Of a stretch of 64,000 nucleotides of DNA, positions 7,370 to 16,596 are shown piece after piece. The stretch spans positions 1-64,000 of the forward strand of contig NZ_BBMC01000010.1 in the NCBI RefSeq assembly GCF_000971255.1, given 5' to 3'. The translations under genes and the position numbers were made by a program. The stretch is from Demequina rhizosphaerae. Lineage in GTDB: Bacteria; Actinomycetota; Actinomycetes; Actinomycetales; Demequinaceae. Each line of letters opens with the position of its first letter. The first letter of the stretch is position 1. The notes below the pieces were generated by a model. It saw only the letters and a list, made by a program, of their open reading frames with translations. It had not been told where the DNA came from and made no database searches.

Positions 7370-8827
7370 ATGAGCGCCATGACCGAGGAGCGGACCGGCA
7401 TCGCCGGCCGGATCGACTCCTACTTCGAGATCACCAAGCGTGGCTCGACCATCGCCCAGGAGATCCGCGGCGGTCTCACCACCTTCTTCACGATGGCGTA
7501 CATCGTCGTCCTGAACCCGCTCATCATCGGCACGGTCGCCGACGGCACGGGCCAGTACCTCGGCGGCGGCGACGCCCCGAACCTCGCCCTCGTGGCCGCC
7601 GCCACCGCGCTCGTCGCGGGCCTGCTGTCCATCGCGATGGGCGTGTGGGCGCGCTTCCCGCTGGCGCTCGCCGCCGGCCTCGGCCTCAACGCCTTCGTCG
7701 CGTACGGCATCGCCTCGCGCGAGGGCATGAGCTGGCCCGAGGCGATGGGCTTCGTGGTGATCGAGGGCATCGTCATCACGCTGCTCGTCCTCACCGGCTT
7801 CCGGAAGGCCGTGTTCGCGGCGGTCCCGGCGTTCCTCAAGCAGGCGATCGCGGTCGGCATCGGCCTCTTCCTTGCCTTCATCGGCCTGTACGACGCGGGC
7901 ATCGTGCGCCAGGGCGCCGGCACCCCGACCTCGTTCGGCGACGGCGGCTACATCTCGACGTGGCCCATGGTGGTCTTCGTCGTCGGCCTGTTCACCGCGA
8001 TCATCCTCATGGTGAAGAAGGTGCGCGGCGCGCTCCTCATCTCGATCGTGGTCGCGACCGTGCTCGCGGTCGTCATCGAGTCCGCGCTCGCGCTCGGCTC
8101 GTCCGTCGACAACCCGTCCGGGTGGGCGCTCGTCGTGCCCGCCGTGCCCGACGCGTTCGTCGCGGCGCCCGACTTCTCCCTCATCGGCCAGGTCGACCTC
8201 TTCGGCGGCTTCACCTCGCTGCCCGTGCTGACCGCGCTGCTGCTCGTCTTCTCGCTGCTCATCGCGGACTTCTTCGACACCATGGGCACGATGACCGCCG
8301 TGGGCGCCGAGGCCGGCCTCAACGACAAGGACGGCAACCCGGCGCGTTCGCAGCAGATCCTGCTCGTCGACTCGATCGGAGCCGCCGCGGGCGGCTTCGG
8401 CTCGGTCTCGTCGAACACCTCGTACATCGAGTCCGCCGCGGGCGTGGGCGACGGTGCGCGCACCGGCCTCGCCTCCGTGGTGACCGGCATCGCGTTCCTG
8501 CTGTCGACGTTCCTCACCCCGCTGTACGCGCTCGTGCCGTTCGAGGCCGCCACGCCGGTCCTCGTGGTCGTCGGCTTCCTCATGGTGTCCCAGGTCGCCG
8601 GCATCGACTGGAAGGACTACCGGATCGCGATCCCCGCGTTCCTCACGTTCATCCTCATGCCGTTCGGCTACTCGATCTCGGTCGGCATCGGCGCGGGCTT
8701 CATCTCGTACGTGGTGCTGCAGGTCGCGACCGGCGCCGCCAAGAAGGTGCACCCGCTCATGTGGGGCGCGGCCGCGGCGTTCATCCTCTACTTCGCGATG
8801 GGCCCGATCCTCAACGCTCTGGGCTGA
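7370..8827 (+). CDS. NCS2/AzgA-type purine permease
   Basis: The 485-residue protein is a polytopic inner-membrane transporter of the AzgA-like branch of NCS2 (guanine/hypoxanthine or adenine with proton symport). Family landmarks include GLTTFFTMAYIVVLNP near residue 40, DFFDTMGTMTAVGAEAGL near residue 305 and SSNTSYIESAAGVGDGARTG near residue 345. About 12-14 membrane segments can be read. The start is the ATG after GAAAGAGGACGC. A long hairpin after the stop marks the transcript end. The downstream LacI-family regulator is convergent and need not control it. Confidence 0.92.
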   Translation: MSAMTEERTGIAGRIDSYFEITKRGSTIAQEIRGGLTTFFTMAYIVVLNPLIIGTVADGTGQYLGGGDAPNLALVAAATALVAGLLSIAMGVWARFPLALAAGLGLNAFVAYGIASREGMSWPEAMGFVVIEGIVITLLVLTGFRKAVFAAVPAFLKQAIAVGIGLFLAFIGLYDAGIVRQGAGTPTSFGDGGYISTWPMVVFVVGLFTAIILMVKKVRGALLISIVVATVLAVVIESALALGSSVDNPSGWALVVPAVPDAFVAAPDFSLIGQVDLFGGFTSLPVLTALLLVFSLLIADFFDTMGTMTAVGAEAGLNDKDGNPARSQQILLVDSIGAAAGGFGSVSSNTSYIESAAGVGDGARTGLASVVTGIAFLLSTFLTPLYALVPFEAATPVLVVVGFLMVSQVAGIDWKDYRIAIPAFLTFILMPFGYSISVGIGAGFISYVVLQVATGAAKKVHPLMWGAAAAFILYFAMGPILNALG

Positions 8828-8839
8828 TCCCGTCCGCCC

Positions 8840-8872
8840 CGGCCCCGGTCCTCCACGCGAGGCCCGGGGCCG
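8840..8872 (+). terminator. Terminator after the NCS2 permease
   Basis: CGGCCCCGG (8840-8848) pairs with CCGGGGCCG (8864-8872). The inner CCTC/GAGG extends the stem past one mismatch to a CACGC loop. No strong T-tract follows. Confidence 0.7.
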
Positions 8873-8884
8873 CGGCGCGTCTGC

Positions 8885-8996
8885 CCCGTCGACTCCCCAT
8901 GACACATGTGGCGGGCGTGGGTGATGGGGCCGGTGCGGCCGGCCCATCCGTCACGCGGTGGTCAGCGCGTCACATCCGTCATCGGGAGTCGACGGG
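8885..8996. repeat. 112-bp element with long imperfect terminal inverted repeats
   Basis: The left arm 8887-8913 begins CGTCGACTCCCCATGACACA. The right arm (8968-8994, reverse complement) begins CGTCGACTCCCGATGACGGA. The 27-base arms differ at four positions, and the flanking CC/GG also pair. The 54-base centre contains further inverted complementarity (GTGATGGGG against CCCATCCGTCAC). It sits between the permease terminator and the convergent LacI gene stop, so it may be a bidirectional terminator or a small REP/MITE-like element. Confidence 0.75.
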
Positions 8997-9011
8997 CGGG
9001 CGCGGCTTCGC

Positions 9012-10076
9012 TCAGCGCGGCGCCGGGGCCGTCGTCGAGCCGATGCGCAGCGCGAGCGGCATCACGACCGGCGCGGGCGACTCGCCCGCGAGCAGCGCCT
9101 TGACCTCCGCGGCGAGCGCGTGCCCCTTCGCCTCCGCGTCCTGCACCTGCGTGGTGAGCTCGTGCGGCGCGAGCCACGGCAGCTCGAGCCCGTCGAAGCC
9201 GGTGACCGACAGCTGCTGCGGCACCGCGATCTCGAGCTCGCGCGCGGCGAGGATCGCGCCGCCGGCGAGCAGGTCCGACTGGCACACGAGCGCGGTCGGG
9301 CGCGGCTCGGCCGCGAGCGCGAGGTGCGCGGCCGCGATGCCCTCGGCGACGATCGACGCGCGCGCCTCGACCACGACGCACGGCTCGACGCCCGCATCGG
9401 CGAACGCCTCGAGCCTGCGGTGCACGGGCGTCCACGCGGTCTTGTCCAGCGCCTCCTCGAGCCCGAGGACGCGCGTCTCGCCGTCGAGGCCCGCGGGCAG
9501 CGTGATGGTGCCGATGCGCTCGTGGCCCAGCTCGACGAGGTGGCGGATCATCGCCGCGGTCGCCGCGCGGTCGTCGATCTCGAGCACGCCCGCGCCCGCG
9601 GGCGCCTCGCCCTCCATCACCACCATCGGCAGGCCGCGCCGACGCAGGATGTCGATCGCCGGCTCGTCGTCGTGGTCGCGCACGCGCAGCAGCACCGCGG
9701 CGTCCATCGCGGCGGTCTCGAGCAGGCTGCGCTCGCCCGGATCCCCGGTAGGGGTGGGGATGAGCAGCACGCCCAGGCCCATCTGGCCGAGGTCGCCGAC
9801 GAGCCCGTCCATGATGCGCAGCATGAGCGGGTCGCGGAAGGACAGCTGGAGCCGCTCGTGGATGACGAGCCCGACCACGCCGGTGCGCCCCGAGCGCAGC
9901 GCCCGCGCGTGCGGCGCGGGACCCGCGTACCCGAGCTCCTCGGCCGCCCGCTCGACCTTCGCCCGGGTCTCCGCGGACAGCGGTCCGGCGCCCGAGTAGG
10001 TCAGGGATACAGTGGACAGCGACACGCCCGCCCTCGCGGCGACGTCGGCCATGGTCGGTCGGCGTGTGCGCGTCAC
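9012..10076 (-). CDS. LacI-family transcriptional regulator
   Basis: The 354-residue protein has an N-terminal LacI helix-turn-helix (TMADVAARAGVSLSTVSLTY, about residues 8-27), the hinge helix region AERAAEELGY-like, and a periplasmic-binding-protein-like effector domain (for example VVGLVIHERL and QLSVTGFDGLELPWL). It should bind operator DNA as a dimer and respond to a small ligand, typically a sugar or nucleoside. The GTG start at 10074-10076 is preceded by GAGGAGAGCC, a good ribosome site; an internal ATG nine codons in is less likely. It is divergent from an MFS transporter 84 bases away, which is its most likely target. Confidence 0.93.
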   Translation of the reverse strand: MTRTRRPTMADVAARAGVSLSTVSLTYSGAGPLSAETRAKVERAAEELGYAGPAPHARALRSGRTGVVGLVIHERLQLSFRDPLMLRIMDGLVGDLGQMGLGVLLIPTPTGDPGERSLLETAAMDAAVLLRVRDHDDEPAIDILRRRGLPMVVMEGEAPAGAGVLEIDDRAATAAMIRHLVELGHERIGTITLPAGLDGETRVLGLEEALDKTAWTPVHRRLEAFADAGVEPCVVVEARASIVAEGIAAAHLALAAEPRPTALVCQSDLLAGGAILAARELEIAVPQQLSVTGFDGLELPWLAPHELTTQVQDAEAKGHALAAEVKALLAGESPAPVVMPLALRIGSTTAPAPR

Positions 10077-10098
10077 GCGGCTCTCCTCGGATCGGTTG

Positions 10099-10109
10099 AC
10101 CCTCAGGGT
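10099..10109. promoter_or_regulatory. Candidate operator between LacI gene and MFS gene
   Basis: The palindrome ACCCTCAGGGT lies in the 84-bp divergent spacer, directly after TTGACC-like sequence. It is a plausible site for the LacI-type regulator, but it lacks the central CG common in LacI operators, so confidence is low. Confidence 0.3.
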
Positions 10110-10160
10110 AGCGCCGCGCGCCCGCGCGCAGCGCGGCCCCACCGCCACCCCGAGGGAGCC

Positions 10161-11510
10161 ATGACCCACGACCACGCCCGCGTCGCGGCCGCCCGCCGCG
10201 GCGTGCTCGCGATCTTCTGGATCATGGGCGTCTACATGGCGACCATGGTGTCGCGCTACCCGACCATCACCGAGCTGCTCGACATCTCCACCGGCGAGCT
10301 CGCGCGGCTGCTGCTGTTCGGCGCGCTCGGCGCGCTGTGCGCGCTGCTCGTCACGGGCTGGTCGGTCGCCCGCTTCGGCACCCGCGCGCTGCTGTGGTGG
10401 TGGGCGTGGGGCCACCTCGTCGCGTTCTCGCTCATGGGGGCCGCGACGGCGTGGGGCTCCCAGGCGCTCTTCGCCGTCGCATCGTTCCTCGTGTCGTTCG
10501 CGTTCGCGTTCACCAACGTGAGCATGAACGCCGAGGCGGCCGAGGTCGAGCGCGAGATGGGGCGCGCGGTCATGCCGCAGTTCCACGCGTCGTTCTCGGT
10601 GGGCCTCGCCATGGGGCTCGCGCTCGGCGCGGGGATCTCGCACCTCGGGGTCGCGCCGGTGTGGCACTTCGTCGGCGTCGCCGTCGCGCTCACCGCGGCG
10701 CGGCTCGCCGTGCTGCCGGCCGCGGTCCTCGACGGGGCCCCGCGGCCGGACGATGCGCGGCCCGGGCTCGGCGGCCCGTTCGCCGCCGCGCGGGACGAGT
10801 ACCGCGACCGCCGGGTCGTCCTCATCGGCGTCATCGTGTTCTCGGCCGCCACGGTGGAGGGCGCCGCCGCGCAGTGGGCGTCGCTGGCCGTCGTCGAGGC
10901 GTTCGACCAGCCGGAGGCCGTCGGCGACCTCCTCTACTGGCTGTTCGTCGTCGCGATGGTGAGCGTCCGCTGGTGGGGCGCGGCGATCATCGGCCGGCTC
11001 GGACGCGTGGTGGCGCTGCGGATGTCCGCGGTGCTCGTCGCGGCCGGCGTGACGATGTTCGCGCTCGCCCCCGGGCTCTGGCTCGTGCCGGCCGCGATGG
11101 TGCTGTGGGGCCTCGGCGCCGCGCTGGGCGTCCCCATCGGCTTCTCGGCCGCCTCGGACGACCCGCGCCGCGCGGCCGCCCGCGTCGCCGCCGTGTCCTC
11201 GTTCTCGACCATCGCGGGCCTGGTGATGCCGCAGGTCATCGGCCACCTGGGCGACGTGGTCGAGCTCCGCGTCGCGCTGCTCGTCGTCGTGGCCGCGGCC
11301 CTGCTGTCCTTCGTCCTGGCCCGCGCCGTCCGCTCCGAGGGTCCGCTGTTCCGCTCCCGCCGCGCGCTGGCGCGCCGCGAGCGCGCCGCCGCGATGGAGG
11401 CGGAGGCCGAGCGCGACGCGGCCGCCGCGGTCCTCGCCGACGGCGTCGAGCCGGTCCAGGCGCTGCCCGAGGAGGGCGCCCCGACCGGCCCGGAGGCCCC
11501 GCGCTCCTGA
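10161..11510 (+). CDS. MFS transporter, YbjJ-like, paralogue 1
   Basis: The 449-residue protein has about 12 membrane segments and the MFS motif VMPQFHASFSVGLAMGLALG near residue 145, seen in the YbjJ/FucP-like group. A charged Ala/Glu-rich tail of about 55 residues follows the last span. The ATG start has GAGGGAGCC upstream. It is divergent from the LacI-type gene and followed by a paralogue. The substrate is unknown; sugar or drug export are both possible. Confidence 0.85.
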   Translation: MTHDHARVAAARRGVLAIFWIMGVYMATMVSRYPTITELLDISTGELARLLLFGALGALCALLVTGWSVARFGTRALLWWWAWGHLVAFSLMGAATAWGSQALFAVASFLVSFAFAFTNVSMNAEAAEVEREMGRAVMPQFHASFSVGLAMGLALGAGISHLGVAPVWHFVGVAVALTAARLAVLPAAVLDGAPRPDDARPGLGGPFAAARDEYRDRRVVLIGVIVFSAATVEGAAAQWASLAVVEAFDQPEAVGDLLYWLFVVAMVSVRWWGAAIIGRLGRVVALRMSAVLVAAGVTMFALAPGLWLVPAAMVLWGLGAALGVPIGFSAASDDPRRAAARVAAVSSFSTIAGLVMPQVIGHLGDVVELRVALLVVVAAALLSFVLARAVRSEGPLFRSRRALARRERAAAMEAEAERDAAAAVLADGVEPVQALPEEGAPTGPEAPRS

Positions 11511-11582
11511 TGCCCTCGGGCGACATGCCTGCTAGCGTCGTGTAGGTCCCGGACGCTGGGGGACGATGCGGAGGGGGGCCGC

Positions 11583-12830
11583 ATGGAGCCACCGCAGGTC
11601 GACGCGCGCCGTGTGCGCGCCGCGAGGATCGGCATCCTCGTGTTCTTCGTGGGCATGGGCCTCATGCTCGGCACGTACGTGTCCCGCGTCCCGAGCGTCC
11701 GCGACGCCCTCGGCGTCTCGCCCGCGGGCCTCGCCGCGCTGTTCATCGTGGGCTCGATCGGCGGGCTCGTCGCCTTCTCGGTGCTCGGCGGCCTCGTGGC
11801 CCGCGTCGGCTCGCTCGCGCTGGTCCGCCTCGCCTCGGTCGCGATCGTCCTCGCGTTCTGCGCGATGGGGCTGGCCGCGCACCTCGGCACCCCGCTCGGC
11901 TTCGCCGTCGCGCTGTTCTTCGCGCTGGGCGCGTTCGAGACGGTCAACGCGCTGTCGAACGCGGAGGCCGCGACCATCGAGCGCCACGTGGGCCGCTCGA
12001 TCCTGTCCCAGTTCCATGCCGCGTTCTCGCTCGCGCTGCTCGCCGGCGTGGGGCTCGGCGCGCTCTACTCGCACGCCGGGATCGCGGTGGGCGTCCACTA
12101 CGCGGTCAACGTCACGGTCGTGGGCGCCGTGTACCTCGCGCTCGCGGGCACCGCGATCCTCGACGGCCGGCCGCCGTCCCCCGAGAGCGTCGAGAGCAAG
12201 GACGGCATCTTCGTCACCCTCAAGGTCGCGGCGCGCGAGCGGCGCACGCTCGCGCTCGGCTTCATCCTCTTCTGCGCGTTCACCGTCGAGATGGGGGCCG
12301 CGGACTGGGTGCCGCTCGCGATCGTCGACGACTTCGGCCGGACCGAGGCGCTCGCGGCGGCCTTCTACGCGTTCCTCGTGGTCGCGCAGAGCAGCGTCCG
12401 CATCATGGGCACGAGCGTGGTCGACCGGATGGGCCGCGTCGCGGTGCTGCGCACGTGCGGCGTGCTGGTCGCGCTCGGGTCGCTCATCTTCGCCTTCACG
12501 CCGTCCTTCTGGGGCGTGCCGCTCGCGATGCTCGTGTGGGGGGCGGGCGTGTCCATGGGCTACCCGCTCGCGATCTCGGCCGCGGCCGACGACCGCACCC
12601 ACGCGACCGCCCGCGTCGCCGCCGTCGCGGCGTTCGGCACGATCGCGGGCCTCACGATGCCGCAGGTGACGGGGCTCATCGCCGAGCACATCGAGCTGCG
12701 CAAGGCCCTGCTCATCTCGGTGATCGCGGCGGTCGCGATGATCGTGCTCGCCCCCGCGGCGCGCCCGCTCGAGGACGCCCCCGAGGCCCTGCGGGAGGAG
12801 GACGCCGGCGCGGATACCCTGGGGCCATGA
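11583..12830 (+). CDS. MFS transporter, YbjJ-like, paralogue 2
   Basis: The 415-residue polytopic protein is a paralogue of the preceding MFS protein. It shares the SILSQFHAAFSLALLAGVGLG stretch and the second-half VWGAGVSMGYPLAISAAADD. The start ATG lies 13 bases after a GGACGATGCG word. Its TGA overlaps the murB start (ATGA), so it is translationally coupled to murB. This is an unusual pairing that suggests either a peptidoglycan-precursor-related role or simple operon capture. The substrate is not known. Confidence 0.85.
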   Translation: MEPPQVDARRVRAARIGILVFFVGMGLMLGTYVSRVPSVRDALGVSPAGLAALFIVGSIGGLVAFSVLGGLVARVGSLALVRLASVAIVLAFCAMGLAAHLGTPLGFAVALFFALGAFETVNALSNAEAATIERHVGRSILSQFHAAFSLALLAGVGLGALYSHAGIAVGVHYAVNVTVVGAVYLALAGTAILDGRPPSPESVESKDGIFVTLKVAARERRTLALGFILFCAFTVEMGAADWVPLAIVDDFGRTEALAAAFYAFLVVAQSSVRIMGTSVVDRMGRVAVLRTCGVLVALGSLIFAFTPSFWGVPLAMLVWGAGVSMGYPLAISAAADDRTHATARVAAVAAFGTIAGLTMPQVTGLIAEHIELRKALLISVIAAVAMIVLAPAARPLEDAPEALREEDAGADTLGP

Positions 12831-13873
12831 ACCTCGCCTCCCTCACGACCCTGCGCGTCGGCGGCCCGGCGCGCGAGCTGCGCGAGGCGGACAGCGAGGA
12901 GTCGCTGATCGACGCGGTCCGCGCCGCGGACGCCGACGGTGCGCCGCTGCTCGTGGTCGGCGGGGGATCGAACCTGCTCGTCGCGGACGAGGGCTTCGAC
13001 GGCGTCGTCGTGCGCGACCTCCGCGAGGACGTGTCGCTCGTCAACGACGGCGCGTGCGGCGGGCTGTCCATCACCGCGACCGCCGGCACCCGCTGGGACG
13101 CCCTCGTCGCGCAGGCGGTCGCGTCCGAGTGGAGCGGCTTCGAGGCGCTCTCAGGGATCCCCGGCTCGACGGGCGCGACCCCCGTGCAGAACGTGGGCGC
13201 GTACGGCGCGGAGGTCAAGGACCTCGTCTCCGTGGTCCGCACGTGGGACCGCGAGACCGGCTCGGTGCGGTCGCTGCCGCTCGTGAAGGCCGAGTTCGGC
13301 TACCGCGACTCGATGCTCAAGCGCAGCATGACGCACGGCCCGTGGGGACCCACGCCGCGCTACGTCGTGCTCGACGTCACGTTCCACACCCGCATGGCGA
13401 GCCTGTCCGCTCCGGTGCGCTACCAGCAGCTCGCGACCGCGCTCGACGTGGAGATCGGCGCGCGCGTGCCCATCACCGAGGTCCGCGACGCGGTGCTCGC
13501 GCTGCGCTCCGCGAAGGGCATGGTCCTCGATCCCGCCGATCACGACACGTGGAGCGCCGGCTCGTTCTTCACCAACCCGATCGTGCCGGACGATGCGGTG
13601 CCCGAGGGGGCGCCCCGGTACCCGGCCGCGGAGGGCCTGGTGAAGACGTCCGCCGCGTGGCTCATCGAGCACGCCGGCTTCTCCAAGGGCTTCGCCGTCG
13701 AGCCCGGCGCGCCCGCGTCGCTGTCGACCAAGCACACGCTCGCGCTCACCAACCGCGGCGACGCGACCGCGGCGGACATCGTCGCGCTGGCCCGCGCGGT
13801 GCGGGACGGGGTCCGCGAGCGCTTCGGGATCGCGCTGGTGCCCGAGCCGGTCGCGGTCGGCGTCGAGATCTAG
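12827..13873 (+). CDS. murB: UDP-N-acetylmuramate dehydrogenase
   Basis: The 348-residue flavoenzyme reduces UDP-GlcNAc-enolpyruvate to UDP-MurNAc with NADPH in the cytoplasm, the second committed step of peptidoglycan synthesis. FAD-binding motifs VVGGGSNLLVAD and SGIPGSTGATPVQNVGAYG are present. The catalytic serine lies in AGSFFTNP, and AAWLIEHAGFSKGF and STKHTLALTNRG complete the type I pattern. The ATG overlaps the MFS stop by four bases. A hairpin follows between this gene and the convergent ABC permease. Confidence 0.97.
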   Translation: MNLASLTTLRVGGPARELREADSEESLIDAVRAADADGAPLLVVGGGSNLLVADEGFDGVVVRDLREDVSLVNDGACGGLSITATAGTRWDALVAQAVASEWSGFEALSGIPGSTGATPVQNVGAYGAEVKDLVSVVRTWDRETGSVRSLPLVKAEFGYRDSMLKRSMTHGPWGPTPRYVVLDVTFHTRMASLSAPVRYQQLATALDVEIGARVPITEVRDAVLALRSAKGMVLDPADHDTWSAGSFFTNPIVPDDAVPEGAPRYPAAEGLVKTSAAWLIEHAGFSKGFAVEPGAPASLSTKHTLALTNRGDATAADIVALARAVRDGVRERFGIALVPEPVAVGVEI

Positions 13874-13999
13874 GGTCGCGGCGGCGGACGCCTCTCCACG
13901 CACGCGAGCTCGGATCGGGCTGCGCCCGGGCGTGTGCCCGTTCACATCGGGCAGTTCGTGTGGAGGAGCGCCTCGCCTGCGTGGAGGGATGCACGGCGA

Positions 14000-14028
14000 G
14001 GCCCCCGGGGAGACTGTCCCCGGGGGCC
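14000..14028. terminator. Bidirectional hairpin between murB and ABC operon A
   Basis: GGCCCCCGGGGA and its near-perfect complement CCCCGGGGGCC surround AGACTGT. The hairpin lies 17 bases beyond the minus-strand permease stop and about 125 bases beyond murB, and could end both transcripts. Confidence 0.7.
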
Positions 14029-14044
14029 CTCGCGCATCGTCCCG

Positions 14045-16594
14045 TCAGCCGTCGAAGGCGATGGCCTCGAGGACGTCGAGCTTGGCCGCCTTCCGGGCCG
14101 GCCACCAGGCCGCGACGATGCCGGCGAGGATCGCGAGCACGGTGTAGACCCCGAGCAGGACCCACGGGATGGTGACCGTCTCGAAGCCGAACTCCTCGAG
14201 CGCCCGGATCAGCGCGACGCCGAGGGCGACGCCGAGCACGATCCCGAGGACGGCGCCGAACACGCTCATCACCACGGACTCGATCCGGATCATGCGCCGC
14301 ACGGACCGGCGGCGCGCGCCGACCGCCCGGAGCAGGCCGATCTCCCGGGTGCGCTCCGTCACCGACAGCAGCAGGGTGTTCGCGACGCCGAGCATGGCGA
14401 TCACGAGGGCCCCCGACAGGAGCGCGGTGATGACCGCGAGCATGAGGTCGATGAGCTGGTTCGCGAGCGCGAGCATGTCGTCCGGGGACTGCACCGTGAG
14501 CAGCGGGTAGTCGGTCGCGACGAGGTCCTCGAGGTCGGCGCGGACGTGGTCGACGTCGGCACCCGGGGCCGCGACGATGCTGTACTGCCAGACGTCGATC
14601 GTGGTGCCGAGCCGCTCGGCCTGCGCGAAGTCGACGAAGTAGTCGCCGTCCCCCGAGGTCGGGTACTCGCCGGTGACCTCGAGCGTGACCTCGCCGTCCT
14701 CGCCCACGAGCGTGACGGTGTCGCCCACCTCGGCGCCCGCCTCGATCGCCGACGGCGACACGAACACGCCGCCGTCGATCTCGGCGAAGGCCGGCTCGGT
14801 CTCGTAGGCGATGGCCTCCTCGGCGGTCGCCGTGTCGAGCACCGTCACCGGGACGAGGACGCCGTCGACCCGTGCGTCGAGGGAGGCGCTGCGGGTCACC
14901 GTCCGAACGTCGGGCACCGACGCGAGGTCGGCCACCACCGCATCGTCCGCGGACCCCGGCACCGTCGTCGAGACGACCATGAGGTCGGCGGTGAACTGGC
15001 CGCCGATCGCGTCCGCGGCCACGGACTTGACGGTCTGGGTGACGGTGGCGGTGAGTGCGAGCAGCATCACGCCGATCATGAGCGCGGCCGCGGTGTTCGC
15101 GCTGCGGCGCGGCTCCCGGTGGATGTTGTTGGCCGCGAGCCTGCCGTCGACGCGCCACACCCGCGCGAGCAGGTCCCGCATGCCGTACGCGAGCGGCACC
15201 AGCAGCTGCGCCGCGAGCAGCGTCACGCCGAGGACGAGCAGCACGGCTCCTGCGCCGACGTACACGTACGGGCGCTCGAGCCCGGCGTACAGCCCGACCG
15301 TGGTGAGCCCCGCGCCGGCGAGCGCGAGCGCGCCGCCCACGATGTTGCGCATCCTCAGCCCGCGGCGGTTCTGCGTCGCCGCGTCGCGCATCGCCTCCAT
15401 GGGGGAGATGCGGGAGGCGTGGATGGCGGGGAGCAGCGCCGAGGCGACCGTCACGACGATGCCGACCGCGAAGCCCCACGCGACCGCGTCGAGCGGGATG
15501 ATCGGCACGGCGAAGGACTCGCCCGGGCCGAGGGCTTTGAGCAGCCCGATGATGCCGCCCGCGAGCGCGTAGCCCAGGAGGATGCCGAGCACCGAGGCGA
15601 CGAGGCCGATGAGCAGCGCCTCCGCGAGCACCATCGTGCGGACCTGCTGGCCCTTGACGCCCACCGCGCGCATGAGCCCGAACTCGCGCGTGCGCTGGGT
15701 CACGATGATGCGGAAGGTGTTGGCGATGATGTACGCCCCCACGAAGAGGGCGACGAAGGCGAACGCGAGCGTGAACACGTCGACCGCCTTGAGCGCCTCG
15801 CCGAGCGACGCCGCCTGCTCCTCGGCCTTCGCGGCGCCGGTGAGCGCACGCACACCGTCGGGCAGGCGGTCGTCGATCGCGACGGCCACCGCCTCCGCAT
15901 CGGCGCCGTCGTCCACGCGCACGTGGACGACCGACCAGCCGTCGCCGCCGCCCCGGAGCTCGCGCACGCGGTCGAGCGAGGCCCACACGAGGGTCGCGCC
16001 CTGCGTGTTGTTGCCGTCGCCCCAGCTCGCCGTGCCGACCACGGTCGACGGGTACGTGCCGTCGGCGCCGCCGGCCACGACCTGGTCGCCCACGGTCAGC
16101 CCGTGGGCCTCGGCGGTGCCGACGTCGACGACGATCTCGTCGTCGCCCTCGGGTGCCCGCCCGTCGACGATGGTCGCGGAGTCGAAGTCCTCGACGCCCG
16201 TCCAGTTGAAGAACAGGGTCGGCGGGCCGAAGCCGCTGCCGCCGGCGAGCGTCTCGCCGTCGGTGCCGATGAGCGCGCCCACCGCCTCGGTGGAGCCCAT
16301 CGCGAGCTCGACGCCGGCGGTGGACCGCGCCGTCTGGACCACGGCGTCGTCGAGATCCTTGCCGACGCTGTCCCCGGAGGTCGGGTCGCCGACGTCGCCG
16401 TCGGACGTGACCGGCTCGACGATCACGTCGACGCCGTCGTAGATCTCGCCGAACAGCCGTGTGAAGCCGCGGTCGAGCGAGTCGGTGAAGATGTGTGTCG
16501 CGGCGATGAGCCCCACGCCGAGCGCGACCGCGAAGGCGGTGAGGAGCAGCCGCTTGGGGTTGTGCTGCACGGACCTGGCTGCGAGCCGGAACAT
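14045..16594 (-). CDS. ABC transporter permease with two FtsX domains (operon A)
   Basis: The 849-residue protein has an N-terminal span after MFRLAARSVQHNPKRLLLTA, a large extracytoplasmic region, then two groups of membrane spans. Each group carries an FtsX/MacB-type core (RTREFGLMRAVGVKGQQVR and RTREIGLLRAVGARRRSVR). Such permeases are not classical importers; they act as mechanotransmitters or lipoprotein/peptide exporters driven by a cytoplasmic ATPase. The partner ATPase is two bases upstream. It is a paralogue of the permease at 17571-20105, and the terminal region, including the stop and 3' flank, is almost the same in both. Confidence 0.92.
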   Translation of the reverse strand: MFRLAARSVQHNPKRLLLTAFAVALGVGLIAATHIFTDSLDRGFTRLFGEIYDGVDVIVEPVTSDGDVGDPTSGDSVGKDLDDAVVQTARSTAGVELAMGSTEAVGALIGTDGETLAGGSGFGPPTLFFNWTGVEDFDSATIVDGRAPEGDDEIVVDVGTAEAHGLTVGDQVVAGGADGTYPSTVVGTASWGDGNNTQGATLVWASLDRVRELRGGGDGWSVVHVRVDDGADAEAVAVAIDDRLPDGVRALTGAAKAEEQAASLGEALKAVDVFTLAFAFVALFVGAYIIANTFRIIVTQRTREFGLMRAVGVKGQQVRTMVLAEALLIGLVASVLGILLGYALAGGIIGLLKALGPGESFAVPIIPLDAVAWGFAVGIVVTVASALLPAIHASRISPMEAMRDAATQNRRGLRMRNIVGGALALAGAGLTTVGLYAGLERPYVYVGAGAVLLVLGVTLLAAQLLVPLAYGMRDLLARVWRVDGRLAANNIHREPRRSANTAAALMIGVMLLALTATVTQTVKSVAADAIGGQFTADLMVVSTTVPGSADDAVVADLASVPDVRTVTRSASLDARVDGVLVPVTVLDTATAEEAIAYETEPAFAEIDGGVFVSPSAIEAGAEVGDTVTLVGEDGEVTLEVTGEYPTSGDGDYFVDFAQAERLGTTIDVWQYSIVAAPGADVDHVRADLEDLVATDYPLLTVQSPDDMLALANQLIDLMLAVITALLSGALVIAMLGVANTLLLSVTERTREIGLLRAVGARRRSVRRMIRIESVVMSVFGAVLGIVLGVALGVALIRALEEFGFETVTIPWVLLGVYTVLAILAGIVAAWWPARKAAKLDVLEAIAFDG

Positions 16595-16596
16595 GA

